Notes: generated by a model not told the origin, from the letters alone. 37,753 nucleotides of DNA from an uncultured Oscillibacter sp. (GCF_910579365.1 NZ_CAJTUX010000023.1:1-37753); one strand, 5' to 3'. Counted from the stretch's first letter, positions 16,162 to 25,295 are shown. Numbers and translations are program-made.

Positions 16162-18579
16162 TTGGCAATTGAAAAATACAGAGTCCATGAGGTGGCGAAG
16201 GACTTCGGCCTTCCCACCAAGACCATTACGGAGATTCTGACCAAGTACGCGTCCGCGCCGAAGAACCATATGCAGGTGCTGACGGACCGGGAGCTCTCCA
16301 TCATCTTTGACCGGCTGACCCAGGACCATCCTGTCTCGGACATCCAGGTCATTTTCAGCGAGACCTATCAGGAGGCCAAACCCGCCCCGGCGGAGCAGAA
16401 GCCCGCTCCCCAGAAGGCGGGCGGCAAGCCAGCCGCCCCGCAGCAGCCCCAGCGGACCCAACAGCCCCAGCGGCAGCCCGCCGCCTCCCAGCAGTCCCCC
16501 AATCAGCAGGCGGCCTCCGGCCAGCAGGGCGCGCCCGGCCAGCAGCCGGCTGCGGCCCAGCCGGTTGTGCAGAAGCCTGCCAGCCGGGTTCCCCAGAAGA
16601 AGATCGTGGACACCCGGAAGGGCGGCGACGTGAACCTCGCCAAGTACGACGAGCGGCTGGAGACCCTGGGCGGCCAGCAGGGCGAGCGGATGCAGCGCCA
16701 GCAGCGCTCCGGCCGGGAAAAGGTTCGGGGCGGCCAGCAGCGCCGGGGCGGTCCCGCCTTCTCCAACAAGCGGCGGCAGGATGAGCAGGAGCGCATGCGC
16801 CGCCTCCAGCTGGAGATCGCCAAGAAGGCCCCCGTCAAGGTCCAGATTCCCGACGAGATTTCCGTGGGCGAGCTGGCCAGCCGAATGAAGAAGACCGGCG
16901 CGGAGGTGGTCAAGGCCCTGATGAAAAACGGCATCATGGCCTCCCTGCCCCAGATGATCGACTTTGACACCGCCTCCTTCATCGCCGAGGAGATGGGCTG
17001 CAAGGTGGAGCGGGAAGTCGTCGTCACCATTGAGGAAAAGCTCATCGACGTCTCCGAGGACAAGGCGGAGGACCTGGTTCCCCGGGCCCCGGTGGTCGTG
17101 GTCATGGGCCACGTGGACCACGGCAAGACCTCTCTGCTGGACACCATCCGGAACACATCCGTGGCCTCCGGCGAGGCCGGCGGCATCACCCAGCACATCG
17201 GCGCCTATCAGGTCCAGGTGAACGGCAAGCCCATCACCTTCCTGGACACCCCCGGCCACGAGGCCTTTACCTCCATGCGCGCCCGGGGCGCCATGGTGAC
17301 GGACATCGCCATTTTGATGGTGGCGGCGGACGACGGCATCATGCCCCAGACCGTTGAGTCCATCAGCCACGCCAAGGCCGCCAACATCCCCATTGTGGTG
17401 GCCGTCAACAAGATCGACAAGGAGAACGCCAACCCCGACAAGGTCATGCAGCAGCTGACGGAGCACGGCCTTGTTCCCGAGGACTGGGGCGGCGAGACCA
17501 TCTGCTGCAAGGTCTCGGCCAAGAAGAACATCGGCATTGACAACCTCCTGGAGATGGTGACCCTCACCGCCGAGATGGCGGAGCTGAAGGCCAACCCCAA
17601 CCGGGCCGCCTCCGGCACCGTCATCGAGGCCCGCCTGGACAAGGGCCGGGGCCCCGTGGCCACCCTCCTGGTGCAAAACGGCACCCTGCGGCAGGGAGAC
17701 GTCATCATCGCGGGCACCGCCGTGGGCCGGGTCCGGACCATGCTGGACTACAAGGGCGGCCGCCTCACGGAGGCGGGACCCTCCGTCCCCGTGGAGATCG
17801 CGGGCCTCAGCGAGGCGCCCACCGCCGGGTCCTCCTTCTTCGCCGTCAGCGACGAGCGGATGGCAAGAGAGCTGGTGGAGCAGCGCAAGGCGGAGGAGCG
17901 GGCCAAGGCCGCCGCGCCGGTGCAGAAGGTCAGCCTGGAGAATCTGTTTGACCAGATTCAGGCCGGCGAGCGGAAGGAGCTGGCCCTCATTGTCAAGGCC
18001 GACGTCCAGGGCAGCGTGGAGGCGGTGAAGGCGTCTTTGGAAAAGCTCAGCAACGACGAGGTCAACGTCCGGGTCATCCACGGCGGCGTGGGCGCGGTGA
18101 ACGAGTCCGACGTGATGCTTGCCTCCTCCTCCAACGCCATTATCGTGGGCTTCAACGTCCGGCCCGACGCCGCCGCCCGGGACGGCGCGGCGCGGCAGAA
18201 TGTGGATATGCGGATGTACCGGGTCATCTACGACTGCATCGACGAGATCACCGCCGCCATGAAGGGCATGCTGGCCCCCAAGTACCGGGAGGCTCTGCTG
18301 GGTCACGCGGAGGTGCGGCAGACCTACAAGGTCTCCGGCGTGGGCACCGTGGCGGGCTGCTACGTCCAGGACGGCAAGATCGTCCGGAACTGCTCCGTCC
18401 GTCTGGTGCGGGACGGCATCGTCATCCACGAGGGTGTGCTGGGCTCCCTCCAGCGCTTCAAGGACGCCGCCAAGGAGGTCGCCAGCGGCTACGAGTGCGG
18501 CTTGACCATTGAGAAGTTCAACGATATCAAAGAAGGCGATATCGTGGAAGGCTATACCATGGAGGAAATTCCTCAGTAA
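16162..18579 (+). CDS. infB: Translation initiation factor IF-2
   Basis: 805 aa from a TTG at 16162 (MAIEKYRVHEVAKDFG), chosen because GAGGTG lies 6 nt upstream and the sequence matches the family start; a GTG at 16153 would add three residues. IF-2 is the GTPase that places initiator tRNA on the ribosome. Layout: an N-terminal helical domain, a Gln/Pro/Ala-rich linker (~70-140), a second IF2_N domain (IPDEISVGELASRMKKTGAEVVKALMKNG), the G domain with VMGHVDHGKTS (G1), DTPGHEAF (G3) and VNKIDK (G4), then domains II-IV ending YECGLTIEKFNDIKEGDIVEGY. No defect is seen. Confidence 0.97.
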   Translation: MAIEKYRVHEVAKDFGLPTKTITEILTKYASAPKNHMQVLTDRELSIIFDRLTQDHPVSDIQVIFSETYQEAKPAPAEQKPAPQKAGGKPAAPQQPQRTQQPQRQPAASQQSPNQQAASGQQGAPGQQPAAAQPVVQKPASRVPQKKIVDTRKGGDVNLAKYDERLETLGGQQGERMQRQQRSGREKVRGGQQRRGGPAFSNKRRQDEQERMRRLQLEIAKKAPVKVQIPDEISVGELASRMKKTGAEVVKALMKNGIMASLPQMIDFDTASFIAEEMGCKVEREVVVTIEEKLIDVSEDKAEDLVPRAPVVVVMGHVDHGKTSLLDTIRNTSVASGEAGGITQHIGAYQVQVNGKPITFLDTPGHEAFTSMRARGAMVTDIAILMVAADDGIMPQTVESISHAKAANIPIVVAVNKIDKENANPDKVMQQLTEHGLVPEDWGGETICCKVSAKKNIGIDNLLEMVTLTAEMAELKANPNRAASGTVIEARLDKGRGPVATLLVQNGTLRQGDVIIAGTAVGRVRTMLDYKGGRLTEAGPSVPVEIAGLSEAPTAGSSFFAVSDERMARELVEQRKAEERAKAAAPVQKVSLENLFDQIQAGERKELALIVKADVQGSVEAVKASLEKLSNDEVNVRVIHGGVGAVNESDVMLASSSNAIIVGFNVRPDAAARDGAARQNVDMRMYRVIYDCIDEITAAMKGMLAPKYREALLGHAEVRQTYKVSGVGTVAGCYVQDGKIVRNCSVRLVRDGIVIHEGVLGSLQRFKDAAKEVASGYECGLTIEKFNDIKEGDIVEGYTMEEIPQ

Positions 18580-18588
18580 GGCACACAA

Positions 18589-18620
18589 TAAAGGCGGCGG
18601 GATCACCGCCGCCTTTATTT
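18589..18620 (+). terminator. Terminator hairpin between infB and rbfA
   Basis: A perfect 12-bp stem (18589-18600 with 18606-18617) with loop GATCA, followed by TTTG. It sits 16 nt before the rbfA start, so rbfA-truB-ribF expression must rely on read-through or on a promoter I did not find. Confidence 0.75.
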
Positions 18621-18636
18621 GAAAAGGAGAATACCT

Positions 18637-19020
18637 ATGGCTTCAAACCGAATCAACCGGATCAACGATGAGATTCAGCGGGAGCTGGCGGCCCAGATCC
18701 GCAGCTTGAAGGACCCCCGGGTCTCCGGCACCGGCATGGTTTCCATCACCCGGGTGGACACCACCAACGACCTGCGCTATGCCCGGGTCTACGTCAGCGT
18801 GCTGAACAAGGACCAGGAGAAGGACGTGCTGAAGGGCCTGAAGTCCGCCTCCGGCTTCCTCCGGCGGGAGCTGGGGCACGCCCTCCAGCTCCGTTATACG
18901 CCGGAGCTCCAGTTCACCGGGGACGACTCCATCGAGCACGGGGCCCACATTCTGGAGCTTCTGCGCAAGGAGGAGGAGAAGGACGCCGCCCGGGGCCCCA
19001 AGCCCGAGGTGGAGGAATGA
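18637..19020 (+). CDS. rbfA: 30S ribosome-binding factor RbfA
   Basis: 127 aa from the ATG at 18637 (AAAAGGAG upstream). RbfA is a KH-fold factor for 16S rRNA maturation. The sequence shows RINRINDEIQRELAAQIRSLKDPRV, the VSITRVDTTNDLRYARVYVSVL strand pair, and GFLRRELGHALQLRYTPELQFTGDDSIEHG, which contains the R-x-x-P-x-L-x-F/H-x-x-D-x-S family pattern. Its stop overlaps the nrnA start by 4 bp (ATGA). Confidence 0.96.
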   Translation: MASNRINRINDEIQRELAAQIRSLKDPRVSGTGMVSITRVDTTNDLRYARVYVSVLNKDQEKDVLKGLKSASGFLRRELGHALQLRYTPELQFTGDDSIEHGAHILELLRKEEEKDAARGPKPEVEE

Positions 19021-19979
19021 CCGCGCTGACCGTCCGCGAGGCCGCGGAGCGGCTGCGGTCCTTTGACCATCTTCTCCTTCTCACCCACCTCCGCCCCGAC
19101 GGGGACACCGTGGGTTCCGCCGCCGCGCTGTGCGCAGGACTGCGGGCCCTGGGCAAGACGGCGTACCTCCTCCCCAATCCGGAGCTGACGGAGACCATCG
19201 CCCCCTACTTCCTCCCCTACGCCGCGCCGGAGGGCTTCCGGCCGGAGAAGGTGGTCTCCGTGGACATCGCTGCGGTGAAGCTGTTCCCGGAGAACGCGGC
19301 AGCCTACGCGGACCGGGTGGACCTGGCCATTGACCACCACCCGTCCTTTGAGGGCTTTGGCCGGGAGAATCTGGCGCGCCCCTCCGCCGCCGCCACCGGG
19401 GAGATCGTCTACGACATTCTGGCCGCCCTGGGCCCTATTACGGCGGAGATGGCCCTGCCCCTCTATGTGGCGGTTTCCACGGACTGCGGCTGCTTTGCCT
19501 ACAACAACACCACCGCCCATACCCACGCCGTGGCCGCCGCCCTGCTGCGAACCGGCATTGACGTTCAGGCGGTGAACAAGACCTTTTTCCGCACCAAGAG
19601 CCGCAGGCGTCTCCAGCTGGAGGCCGCCATGCTGAACGGTATGGAATGCTACGACCGGGAGCGGACGGCGTTCCTCTTCGTTCCCCTGTCCCTGCTGGCG
19701 TCCGTGGGAGCCTCCGAAACCGACGCGGAGGACCTCTCCGCCCTGGGGGGGCAGATTCAGGGGGTGGACTGCGCCGTCACCATGCGGGAGCTTCGGCCGG
19801 ACGTCTGGAAATTCTCCCTCCGCACCGGTCCCCGGGTCAACGCCACGGAGGTTTGCGCCCTTCTGGGGGGCGGGGGCCACGCCGCCGCCGCCGGATGCAC
19901 CGTGGAGGCCTCCTTCGAGGAGGCGAAGCGGCGGATGCTGGAGGCCATCGCTCAGGTGGCCCCGGACTTCACTCTTTAA
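19017..19979 (+). CDS. nrnA: Bifunctional oligoribonuclease / PAP phosphatase NrnA (DHH family)
   Basis: 320 aa. NrnA-type DHH/DHHA1 phosphoesterases degrade nanoRNA and/or 3'-phosphoadenosine 5'-phosphate or cyclic dinucleotide products. Metal-binding motifs in order: LTHLRPDGDTVGSAAAL (family H-x-x-x-D-x-D), VSVDIAA, the name-giving DHH in AIDHHPSF, and STDCGCFAYNNT. The DHHA1 domain ends in the substrate-binding GGGGHAAAAG. All motif residues are present. It is encoded between rbfA and truB, the usual Firmicutes position, and is coupled to rbfA. Confidence 0.95.
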   Translation: MTALTVREAAERLRSFDHLLLLTHLRPDGDTVGSAAALCAGLRALGKTAYLLPNPELTETIAPYFLPYAAPEGFRPEKVVSVDIAAVKLFPENAAAYADRVDLAIDHHPSFEGFGRENLARPSAAATGEIVYDILAALGPITAEMALPLYVAVSTDCGCFAYNNTTAHTHAVAAALLRTGIDVQAVNKTFFRTKSRRRLQLEAAMLNGMECYDRERTAFLFVPLSLLASVGASETDAEDLSALGGQIQGVDCAVTMRELRPDVWKFSLRTGPRVNATEVCALLGGGGHAAAAGCTVEASFEEAKRRMLEAIAQVAPDFTL

Positions 19980-19998
19980 AATCAGGAGGGCGGTTTCC

Positions 19999-20865
19999 AT
20001 GCCCAACGGCATCCTCATCATCGACAAGCCCGCCGGGTGGACCTCCATGGATGTCTGCGCCAAGGTGCGGGGCATCCTCCGCGAGAAGCGGGTGGGCCAC
20101 GGCGGAACCCTGGACCCCATGGCCACGGGAGTGCTGCCGGTCTTCGTGGGCCGGGCCACCCGGGCCGTGGAGTTCGCGGAGAACGGGCGGAAGGAGTATC
20201 TGGCGGGCCTCCGTCTGGGCCTGGTTACGGACACCCAGGACGTCACCGGAACGGTTCTGGAGACCCGCCCGGTCCCCGCGGGCCCGGCGGAGCTGGAGGC
20301 GGCCCTGGGGGCCTTCCGGGGGGACATCCGGCAGATTCCCCCCATGTACTCCGCTGTGAAAATACAGGGAAAGAAGCTCTATGAGCTGGCCCGGAAGGGC
20401 CAGGAGGTGGAGCGGAAGCCCCGCCCGGTGACCATCCACGAGCTGGAGCTTCTGGGGGCGGAGAGCGAGACGGACTACCGACTGCGCTGCCTCTGCTCCA
20501 AGGGCACCTACATCCGCACCCTCTGCCACGATCTGGGACAGGCTCTGGGCTGCGGCGGGGCGCTGTACAGCCTCCGGCGGACCATGGCAGCGGGCTTCAC
20601 CCTGGCGGACGCCGTCACCATCCAGGACGTTCAGGAGCGGGGGGAGGCGCTGCTCCGCCCCCTGGACGGCCTGTTCGTCCAATACCCTGCCCGGACCGTC
20701 CGGTCTCCGGGGCAGGAGAAGCGGGTCCGCTGCGGAAACCCCATCACCCTGCCGGGAACGGAGGATGGTACTTACCGGCTCTACGGACAGGAGGGGGAAT
20801 TCCTCTGTCTCTCCCAGGCGGCGGGGGGGACCCTGACGTCCATCAAGAACTTCTTTGGAGCGTAG
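19999..20865 (+). CDS. truB: tRNA pseudouridine(55) synthase TruB
   Basis: 288 aa. It makes pseudouridine 55 in the T loop of tRNAs. The sequence shows NGILIIDKPAGWTSMDVCAKVR, the catalytic motif GHGGTLDPMATGVLPVFVG (catalytic Asp in TLDP), PPMYSAVKIQGKKLYELARKG and CSKGTYIRTLCHDLG. The C-terminal PUA-like part is short and divergent. AGGAGG lies upstream. It is 1 bp from ribF. Confidence 0.97.
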   Translation: MPNGILIIDKPAGWTSMDVCAKVRGILREKRVGHGGTLDPMATGVLPVFVGRATRAVEFAENGRKEYLAGLRLGLVTDTQDVTGTVLETRPVPAGPAELEAALGAFRGDIRQIPPMYSAVKIQGKKLYELARKGQEVERKPRPVTIHELELLGAESETDYRLRCLCSKGTYIRTLCHDLGQALGCGGALYSLRRTMAAGFTLADAVTIQDVQERGEALLRPLDGLFVQYPARTVRSPGQEKRVRCGNPITLPGTEDGTYRLYGQEGEFLCLSQAAGGTLTSIKNFFGA

Positions 20866-20866
20866 T

Positions 20867-21763
20867 ATGAAAGAACGTGTCATTGCCCTGGGCTTCTTCG
20901 ACGGGGTCCACCTGGGCCACGCCGCCCTGCTCCGCCGGACAGCGGAGGAGGCGGCCCGGCGGGGCTGCACCCCCGCCGTCTTCACCTTCGACCGCCCGCC
21001 GAAGGAGGTGGTCACAGGGGTTCCCTGTCCCCTCATCAACTCGCCGGAGGACCGGCGGGATCTGGTCCGGAGGCTGTACGGCATCCGGGACGTGATCATC
21101 GCCCCCTTCGACCGGGAGATGATGACCACCAGCTGGGAGGACTTTGTGGAAACGCTGCTGGTGGGCCGCTGGCACGCCGTCCATTTGGTGGCGGGCCACG
21201 ACCACCGCTTTGGCCACAAGAACCAGGGCACGCCGGAGCGGCTGGCGGCGAAGTGCGAAGAGCTGGGCCTTGGGTGCGACATCATCCCAAAGGTGGAGAT
21301 CGGCGGCGTCACCGTCAGCTCCACCTACATCCGCCGCCTCATTGAGCTGGGGCAGGTGGAGCGGGCGAACCGCTTCCTGGGCCATCCCCACACCCTGACG
21401 GGGACGGTTCGCCACGGGCGGGGTCTGGGCTCGTCCCGGCTGTTCCCCACGGCGAATCTGCCGGTGCCGGGCCGTGTGCTGGTCCCCAGCCACGGGGTCT
21501 ATGTGACCCGGGTCTATTTCGAGGATGGAACCAGCTGTCCCGCCGTCACCAACGTGGGCACCCGGCCCACGGTGAACAGCGGGACCGACGTGACGGTGGA
21601 GGCGTGCCTTCTGGACTTCCAGGGGGATTTGTACGGGCAGACCCTGCGGGTGGAGTTTTACGGGCATCTGCGGGACGAGATTCGGTTCGACTCCCTGGAG
21701 GCCCTCCGGGCCCAGATCGCCGCCGACGCGGAGACGGCGCGGCGGTATTTTCAGGAGAAATAG
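20867..21763 (+). CDS. ribF: Bifunctional riboflavin kinase / FAD synthetase
   Basis: 298 aa from the ATG at 20867 (TTTGGAG 6 nt upstream). The N-terminal FAD synthetase domain starts with ALGFFDGVHLGHAALL (nucleotidyltransferase G-x-F-D-G-V-H-x-G-H) and contains FTFDRPPKEV and STYIRRLIELGQVE. The C-terminal flavokinase domain has GTVRHGRGLGSSRLFPTANLP, HGVYVTRV and NVGTRPTVN. Together the two activities turn riboflavin into FMN and FAD. Last housekeeping gene of the operon; the methyltransferase starts 13 nt after its stop. Confidence 0.97.
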   Translation: MKERVIALGFFDGVHLGHAALLRRTAEEAARRGCTPAVFTFDRPPKEVVTGVPCPLINSPEDRRDLVRRLYGIRDVIIAPFDREMMTTSWEDFVETLLVGRWHAVHLVAGHDHRFGHKNQGTPERLAAKCEELGLGCDIIPKVEIGGVTVSSTYIRRLIELGQVERANRFLGHPHTLTGTVRHGRGLGSSRLFPTANLPVPGRVLVPSHGVYVTRVYFEDGTSCPAVTNVGTRPTVNSGTDVTVEACLLDFQGDLYGQTLRVEFYGHLRDEIRFDSLEALRAQIAADAETARRYFQEK

Positions 21764-21775
21764 GGGGGAGTTGCA

Positions 21776-22690
21776 TTGGGACCTTTGGATTACCAGTATG
21801 TATGCAAAGACGCACTGGAATTCAGCCGGTCGTTGCCTGCTGATTCTATAAAGTTAATCATTACCTCACCTCCTTACAATATCGGAAAAGAGTATGAAAC
21901 CCGGCGGAGCATTGACGAGTATGTTGCCGGTTTGTCGCCTATGCTGGAGGAATTTGCCCGTGTTCTTTCCACTGATGGAAGCATCTGCTGGCAGACCGGA
22001 AATTTTGTTGACAGCGGTGAAATCTATCCGCTTGATATCTATTTTTATCCGCATTTTAAGCAATTGGGTCTCCATTTGCGCAACCGGATAATTTGGCACT
22101 TCGGGCATGGCCTGCATTGCTCGAAGCGGTTCAGCGGCCGCTATGAGACCATTCTTTGGTTTACGAAGTCAGACAACTATACCTTCAATTTAGATGATGT
22201 CCGGATTCCTGCGAAATATCCTGGAAAGAGGTATTTCAAAGGGGAAAAAAGGGGACAAATTAGTGGCAATCCCAAAGGGAAGAACCCGGAAGATGTCTGG
22301 GAGATGACGGTGGAGCGCCTGGTTGACGACTGGGACGCGCAGATATGGGAAATTCCTAACGTCAAAAATAACCATCCAGAGAAGGTGGAGCATCCTTGCC
22401 AATTTCCTGTGGAGCTGGCAGAGCGATGCATCCTTGCGTTGACAAACCGGAATGAGATTGTCTACGATCCGTTTGCCGGAGTTGCTTCTTCTCTGATTGC
22501 TGCGCTGAAAAATGAACGCCGGGCCTATGGTACGGAGTTGGAACCCTCCTATGTCCGGATTGGAATGGACCGAATTCAAAAGCTGGCGGAAGGAACGTTG
22601 ACTACCCGGCCGATTTATCAAAAGATATGGGTACCGAAGCCGACGGATAAGGTGGCGCAGATACCGGAGGAGTGGAGGCAGGCAAAATGA
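21776..22690 (+). CDS. Type II DNA methyltransferase, probably N4-cytosine (beta-class order)
   Basis: 304 aa from a TTG start with GGGGGGAG upstream. The catalytic motif IV is TSPPYN (residues 30-35) near the N terminus, and the AdoMet-binding motif I is DPFAGVASSL (231-240) near the C terminus, with motif X HPCQFPVELAERCI just before it. That order is beta-class. SPPY, as opposed to DPPY, is typical of N4-cytosine enzymes, so m4C is the likely product. It overlaps the endonuclease gene by 4 bp. Codons here are clearly more AT-rich than in ribF (for example TATAAAGTTAATC), a sign of horizontal gain. Confidence 0.88.
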   Translation: MGPLDYQYVCKDALEFSRSLPADSIKLIITSPPYNIGKEYETRRSIDEYVAGLSPMLEEFARVLSTDGSICWQTGNFVDSGEIYPLDIYFYPHFKQLGLHLRNRIIWHFGHGLHCSKRFSGRYETILWFTKSDNYTFNLDDVRIPAKYPGKRYFKGEKRGQISGNPKGKNPEDVWEMTVERLVDDWDAQIWEIPNVKNNHPEKVEHPCQFPVELAERCILALTNRNEIVYDPFAGVASSLIAALKNERRAYGTELEPSYVRIGMDRIQKLAEGTLTTRPIYQKIWVPKPTDKVAQIPEEWRQAK

Positions 22691-23304
22691 AAATTGGACA
22701 GGTATACAGTCACTTGAACGGATTGGAATTTCTCCTGGTGCACCAATCGGCTTTATGGGACGAGGTGCGAAGCGCGGTTTGGAGGGTTGACGCTGAAAAG
22801 GCGTTTGATAAGATCAGTAAGGAGAAAACGATGGTGGGGAGAAGATTGTATTCTCCCTCCGCGCTGAACCGCCTTTTTAAAATGGAACTGTCCCCGAATG
22901 GCTGGCGTGAAATGAGGACGCCCTACTTTGTCAATGAGGACTTGCAGACAACCCGGGAAACTGTGGACATGCGGGACAAAGAAGCACAGAGGCAGGCGAT
23001 CTTACACCGGGGCTTTCAGGCTTTTGGCACCTATAATCAGGTGGATTTTGTCAAAAATCGTGTTGCGGTTGAGGTACAGTTCGGGAAATATTTTTCCGTA
23101 CAATATGATCTGCATGTGAAACATACTTTCTTCTATGAGCGGGGCGATATTGACGTTGGCATTGAAATCATTCCTATGCACAGTCTGATGTCTCAAATGT
23201 CAAGCGGGGTGGCTTGGTATGAGAACGAGTTGACGAATATTGTCCGTGAAGGACGCTCCAACCCGTCGGTTCCGATTGTGTTGATCGGAATTGAGCCGGA
23301 CTAA
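22687..23304 (+). CDS. BglII/BstYI-family restriction endonuclease
   Basis: 205 aa from the ATG at 22687 (GGAGG upstream). The N-terminal VYSHLNGLEFLLVH resembles BstYI-type enzymes. The active site fits the BglII layout: D120 in NQVDF, then E129 and Q131 in VAVEVQFG, which is the D-(8)-E-x-Q spacing known for BglII (Asp84, Glu93, Gln95). It should cut unmethylated DNA at a GATC-centred hexamer such as AGATCT or RGATCY; that specificity is inferred from family only. The gene is AT-rich like its partner and ends shortly before a hairpin. Confidence 0.85.
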   Translation: MKIGQVYSHLNGLEFLLVHQSALWDEVRSAVWRVDAEKAFDKISKEKTMVGRRLYSPSALNRLFKMELSPNGWREMRTPYFVNEDLQTTRETVDMRDKEAQRQAILHRGFQAFGTYNQVDFVKNRVAVEVQFGKYFSVQYDLHVKHTFFYERGDIDVGIEIIPMHSLMSQMSSGVAWYENELTNIVREGRSNPSVPIVLIGIEPD

Positions 23305-23310
23305 TGACAC

Positions 23311-23338
23311 GGGCCGGACGGATTTCTCCGTCCGGCCC
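23311..23338. terminator. Strong hairpin between convergent endonuclease and metal ATPase genes
   Basis: A perfect 12-bp GC-rich stem (23311-23322 with 23327-23338), loop TTTC. Neither strand has a T run after it, so it may protect 3' ends or terminate poorly. Confidence 0.6.
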
Positions 23339-23346
23339 GCGTGGGT

Positions 23347-25260
23347 TCACTTTTTAAATTCATCCACCTGCAAACACCGCATGGCGTTTAAAATGGCGAT
23401 AAACGCAACGCCTACGTCGGCGAACACCGCCTCCCACATGGTGGCCACGCCGAAGGCGCCCAGCAGCAGCACCGCCCCTTTGACCCCCAGGGCGAACCAG
23501 ATGTTCTGCTTTACAATCCGCAGGGTCTTCCGGGAGATGCGCATGGCGGCGGCAATCTTCGCCGGGTTGTCGTCCATCAGCACCACGTCGGCGGCCTCAA
23601 TGGCGGCGTCGGAGCCCAGGGCCCCCATGGCGATGCCGATGTCTGCCCGGGTGAGGACCGGCGCGTCGTTGATGCCGTCCCCCACAAAGGCCAGGGCCGC
23701 GCCGGGGGACTTCTTCGCCAGTAGGGACTCTACCCGTTCCACCTTGTCCGCCGGGAGCAGCTGGGCGTGGTACTCGTCGATTCCCAGGTCCCGGGCCACG
23801 GCCTTGGCGGTAGCCTCCGTGTCGCCGGTGAGCATGACGGTCTTTTTCACGCCCGCCGCCTTCAGGCCCTCCACCAGGGTTTTGGCCTCGGGCTTGGGCA
23901 GGTCGGAGATGAGGATGTGTCCGGCGTAGCGCCCCTCCACCGTCACGTGGACGATGGTTCCCGGCAGGTTGCAGGACGCCCACTGGACACCCGCCCGTTC
24001 CATGAGGCGGCTGTTGCCGGCGGAGACGGCCCTGCCGTCCACCCTGGCGGTGACGCCGTGGCCGGCGATCTCCTCCACGTCCGTCACCCGGCCGGGGTCG
24101 ATCTCTTTGCCCCAGGCCTTGCGGAGGGAGACGGAAATGGGATGGCTGGACCAGCTCTCCGCCAGGGCGGCGGCCTCCAGCAGGGCGGTTTCGGTGAAGC
24201 CCTCCGCCGGGTGCAGGGCGGTGACGGTGAAGCTGCCCTGGGTCAGGGTGCCCGTCTTGTCGAAGACTACGGTCTCCGTTCGGGCCAGGGTTTCCAGATA
24301 GTTGCTGCCCTTCACCAGAATGCCGCACTTGCTGGCCCCGCCGATGCCGCCGAAGAAGCTCAGGGGCACGGAGATGACCAGGGCGCAGGGGCAGGAGATG
24401 ACCAGAAAGATCAGGGCCCGGTGAAGCCAGCCGGTCCAGTGGGTGCCCGCCAGGAAGGCGGGCTGAGCGGCGGGCGGAATCAGGGCCAGAGCGGCGGCGG
24501 GCAGAAGGAACAGCGCCAGGGCGGCAAGGACGACGCAGGGGGTGTAGTACCGGGCGAAGCGGGTGATGAAATTCTCGCTGGCGGCCTTCTTCTCTCCGGC
24601 GTTCTCCACCAGGTCCAGGATTTTGGAGACGGTGGATTCCTCACAGGGCTTGGTGACTCTGATCCGCAGTAAGCCGGACTGGTTCACGCAGCCGCTGATA
24701 ACGGCGTCTCCCGGTCCCACGTCCCGGGGGACGGACTCGCCGGTGAGGGCGGCGGTGTCCAGGGCGGAGACGCCCTCCAGCACCTCGCCGTCCAGGGGAA
24801 CCCGCTCGCCGGGGCGGACCACCACGACGGAGCCAACCTCCACGTCCTCGGGGTCCACCTCCTCCAAAGAGCCGTCCTCCCCCTCCAGGTTGGCCACGTC
24901 GGGGCGGATGTCCATGAGGGCGGCGATGGACTGGCGGGACTTGCCCACGGCGTAATCCTGAAAGAGCTCGCCGGTCTGGTAAAAGAGCATGACGAAGACG
25001 GCCTCGGCGTACTCCCCGGTGGCGAAGGCCCCCACGGTAGCCAGGGCCATGAGAAAGTTCTCATCGAAGACCTGACCGTTGAGGATATTGCGGACGGCCT
25101 TCCAGAGAACGTCCCAGCCGATGACGGCGTAAGGAATCAGATACAAGAGCCAAAGGACCGGCGTGTCCTCTGCGGGCAGCAGTTTTACAGCGATGAGCAA
25201 AACCGCCGCCAGAAGGATTCTATAAAGCGTTTTCCGCTGTTTGCGGGTGAGGTTTTTCAT
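23347..25260 (-). CDS. Heavy-metal-translocating P1B-type ATPase (Zn/Cd/Pb type) lacking an N-terminal HMA domain
   Basis: 637 aa. It exports a soft divalent metal across the membrane using ATP. In order: membrane helices from residue ~14, the actuator domain with LTGES (~172-176), the CPC motif in ISCPCALVISVPLS (C290, C292), the phosphorylation motif DKTGTLT (D334), the SSHPIS motif of P1B pumps, and GDGINDAP. CPC followed by ALVISVPL fits the Zn/Cd/Pb subgroup. The usual N-terminal metal-binding HMA domain is missing; a free-standing one is encoded upstream at 25840-26058. AAGGAGG precedes the ATG. CadA or ZosA are the closest names, but I do not assign one. Confidence 0.92.
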   Translation of the reverse strand: MKNLTRKQRKTLYRILLAAVLLIAVKLLPAEDTPVLWLLYLIPYAVIGWDVLWKAVRNILNGQVFDENFLMALATVGAFATGEYAEAVFVMLFYQTGELFQDYAVGKSRQSIAALMDIRPDVANLEGEDGSLEEVDPEDVEVGSVVVVRPGERVPLDGEVLEGVSALDTAALTGESVPRDVGPGDAVISGCVNQSGLLRIRVTKPCEESTVSKILDLVENAGEKKAASENFITRFARYYTPCVVLAALALFLLPAAALALIPPAAQPAFLAGTHWTGWLHRALIFLVISCPCALVISVPLSFFGGIGGASKCGILVKGSNYLETLARTETVVFDKTGTLTQGSFTVTALHPAEGFTETALLEAAALAESWSSHPISVSLRKAWGKEIDPGRVTDVEEIAGHGVTARVDGRAVSAGNSRLMERAGVQWASCNLPGTIVHVTVEGRYAGHILISDLPKPEAKTLVEGLKAAGVKKTVMLTGDTEATAKAVARDLGIDEYHAQLLPADKVERVESLLAKKSPGAALAFVGDGINDAPVLTRADIGIAMGALGSDAAIEAADVVLMDDNPAKIAAAMRISRKTLRIVKQNIWFALGVKGAVLLLGAFGVATMWEAVFADVGVAFIAILNAMRCLQVDEFKK

Positions 25261-25295
25261 ATCAAACGCCTCCTTAAAAGTTTGCGTTCTGTGTC

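Noticed and set aside
15220..18606. A very long open frame (over 1100 codons) antisense to ylxQ-infB
   Set aside because: It is the complement of well-supported genes in GC-rich DNA, has Leu/Gly/Val/His-biased composition and no ribosome binding site or domain.
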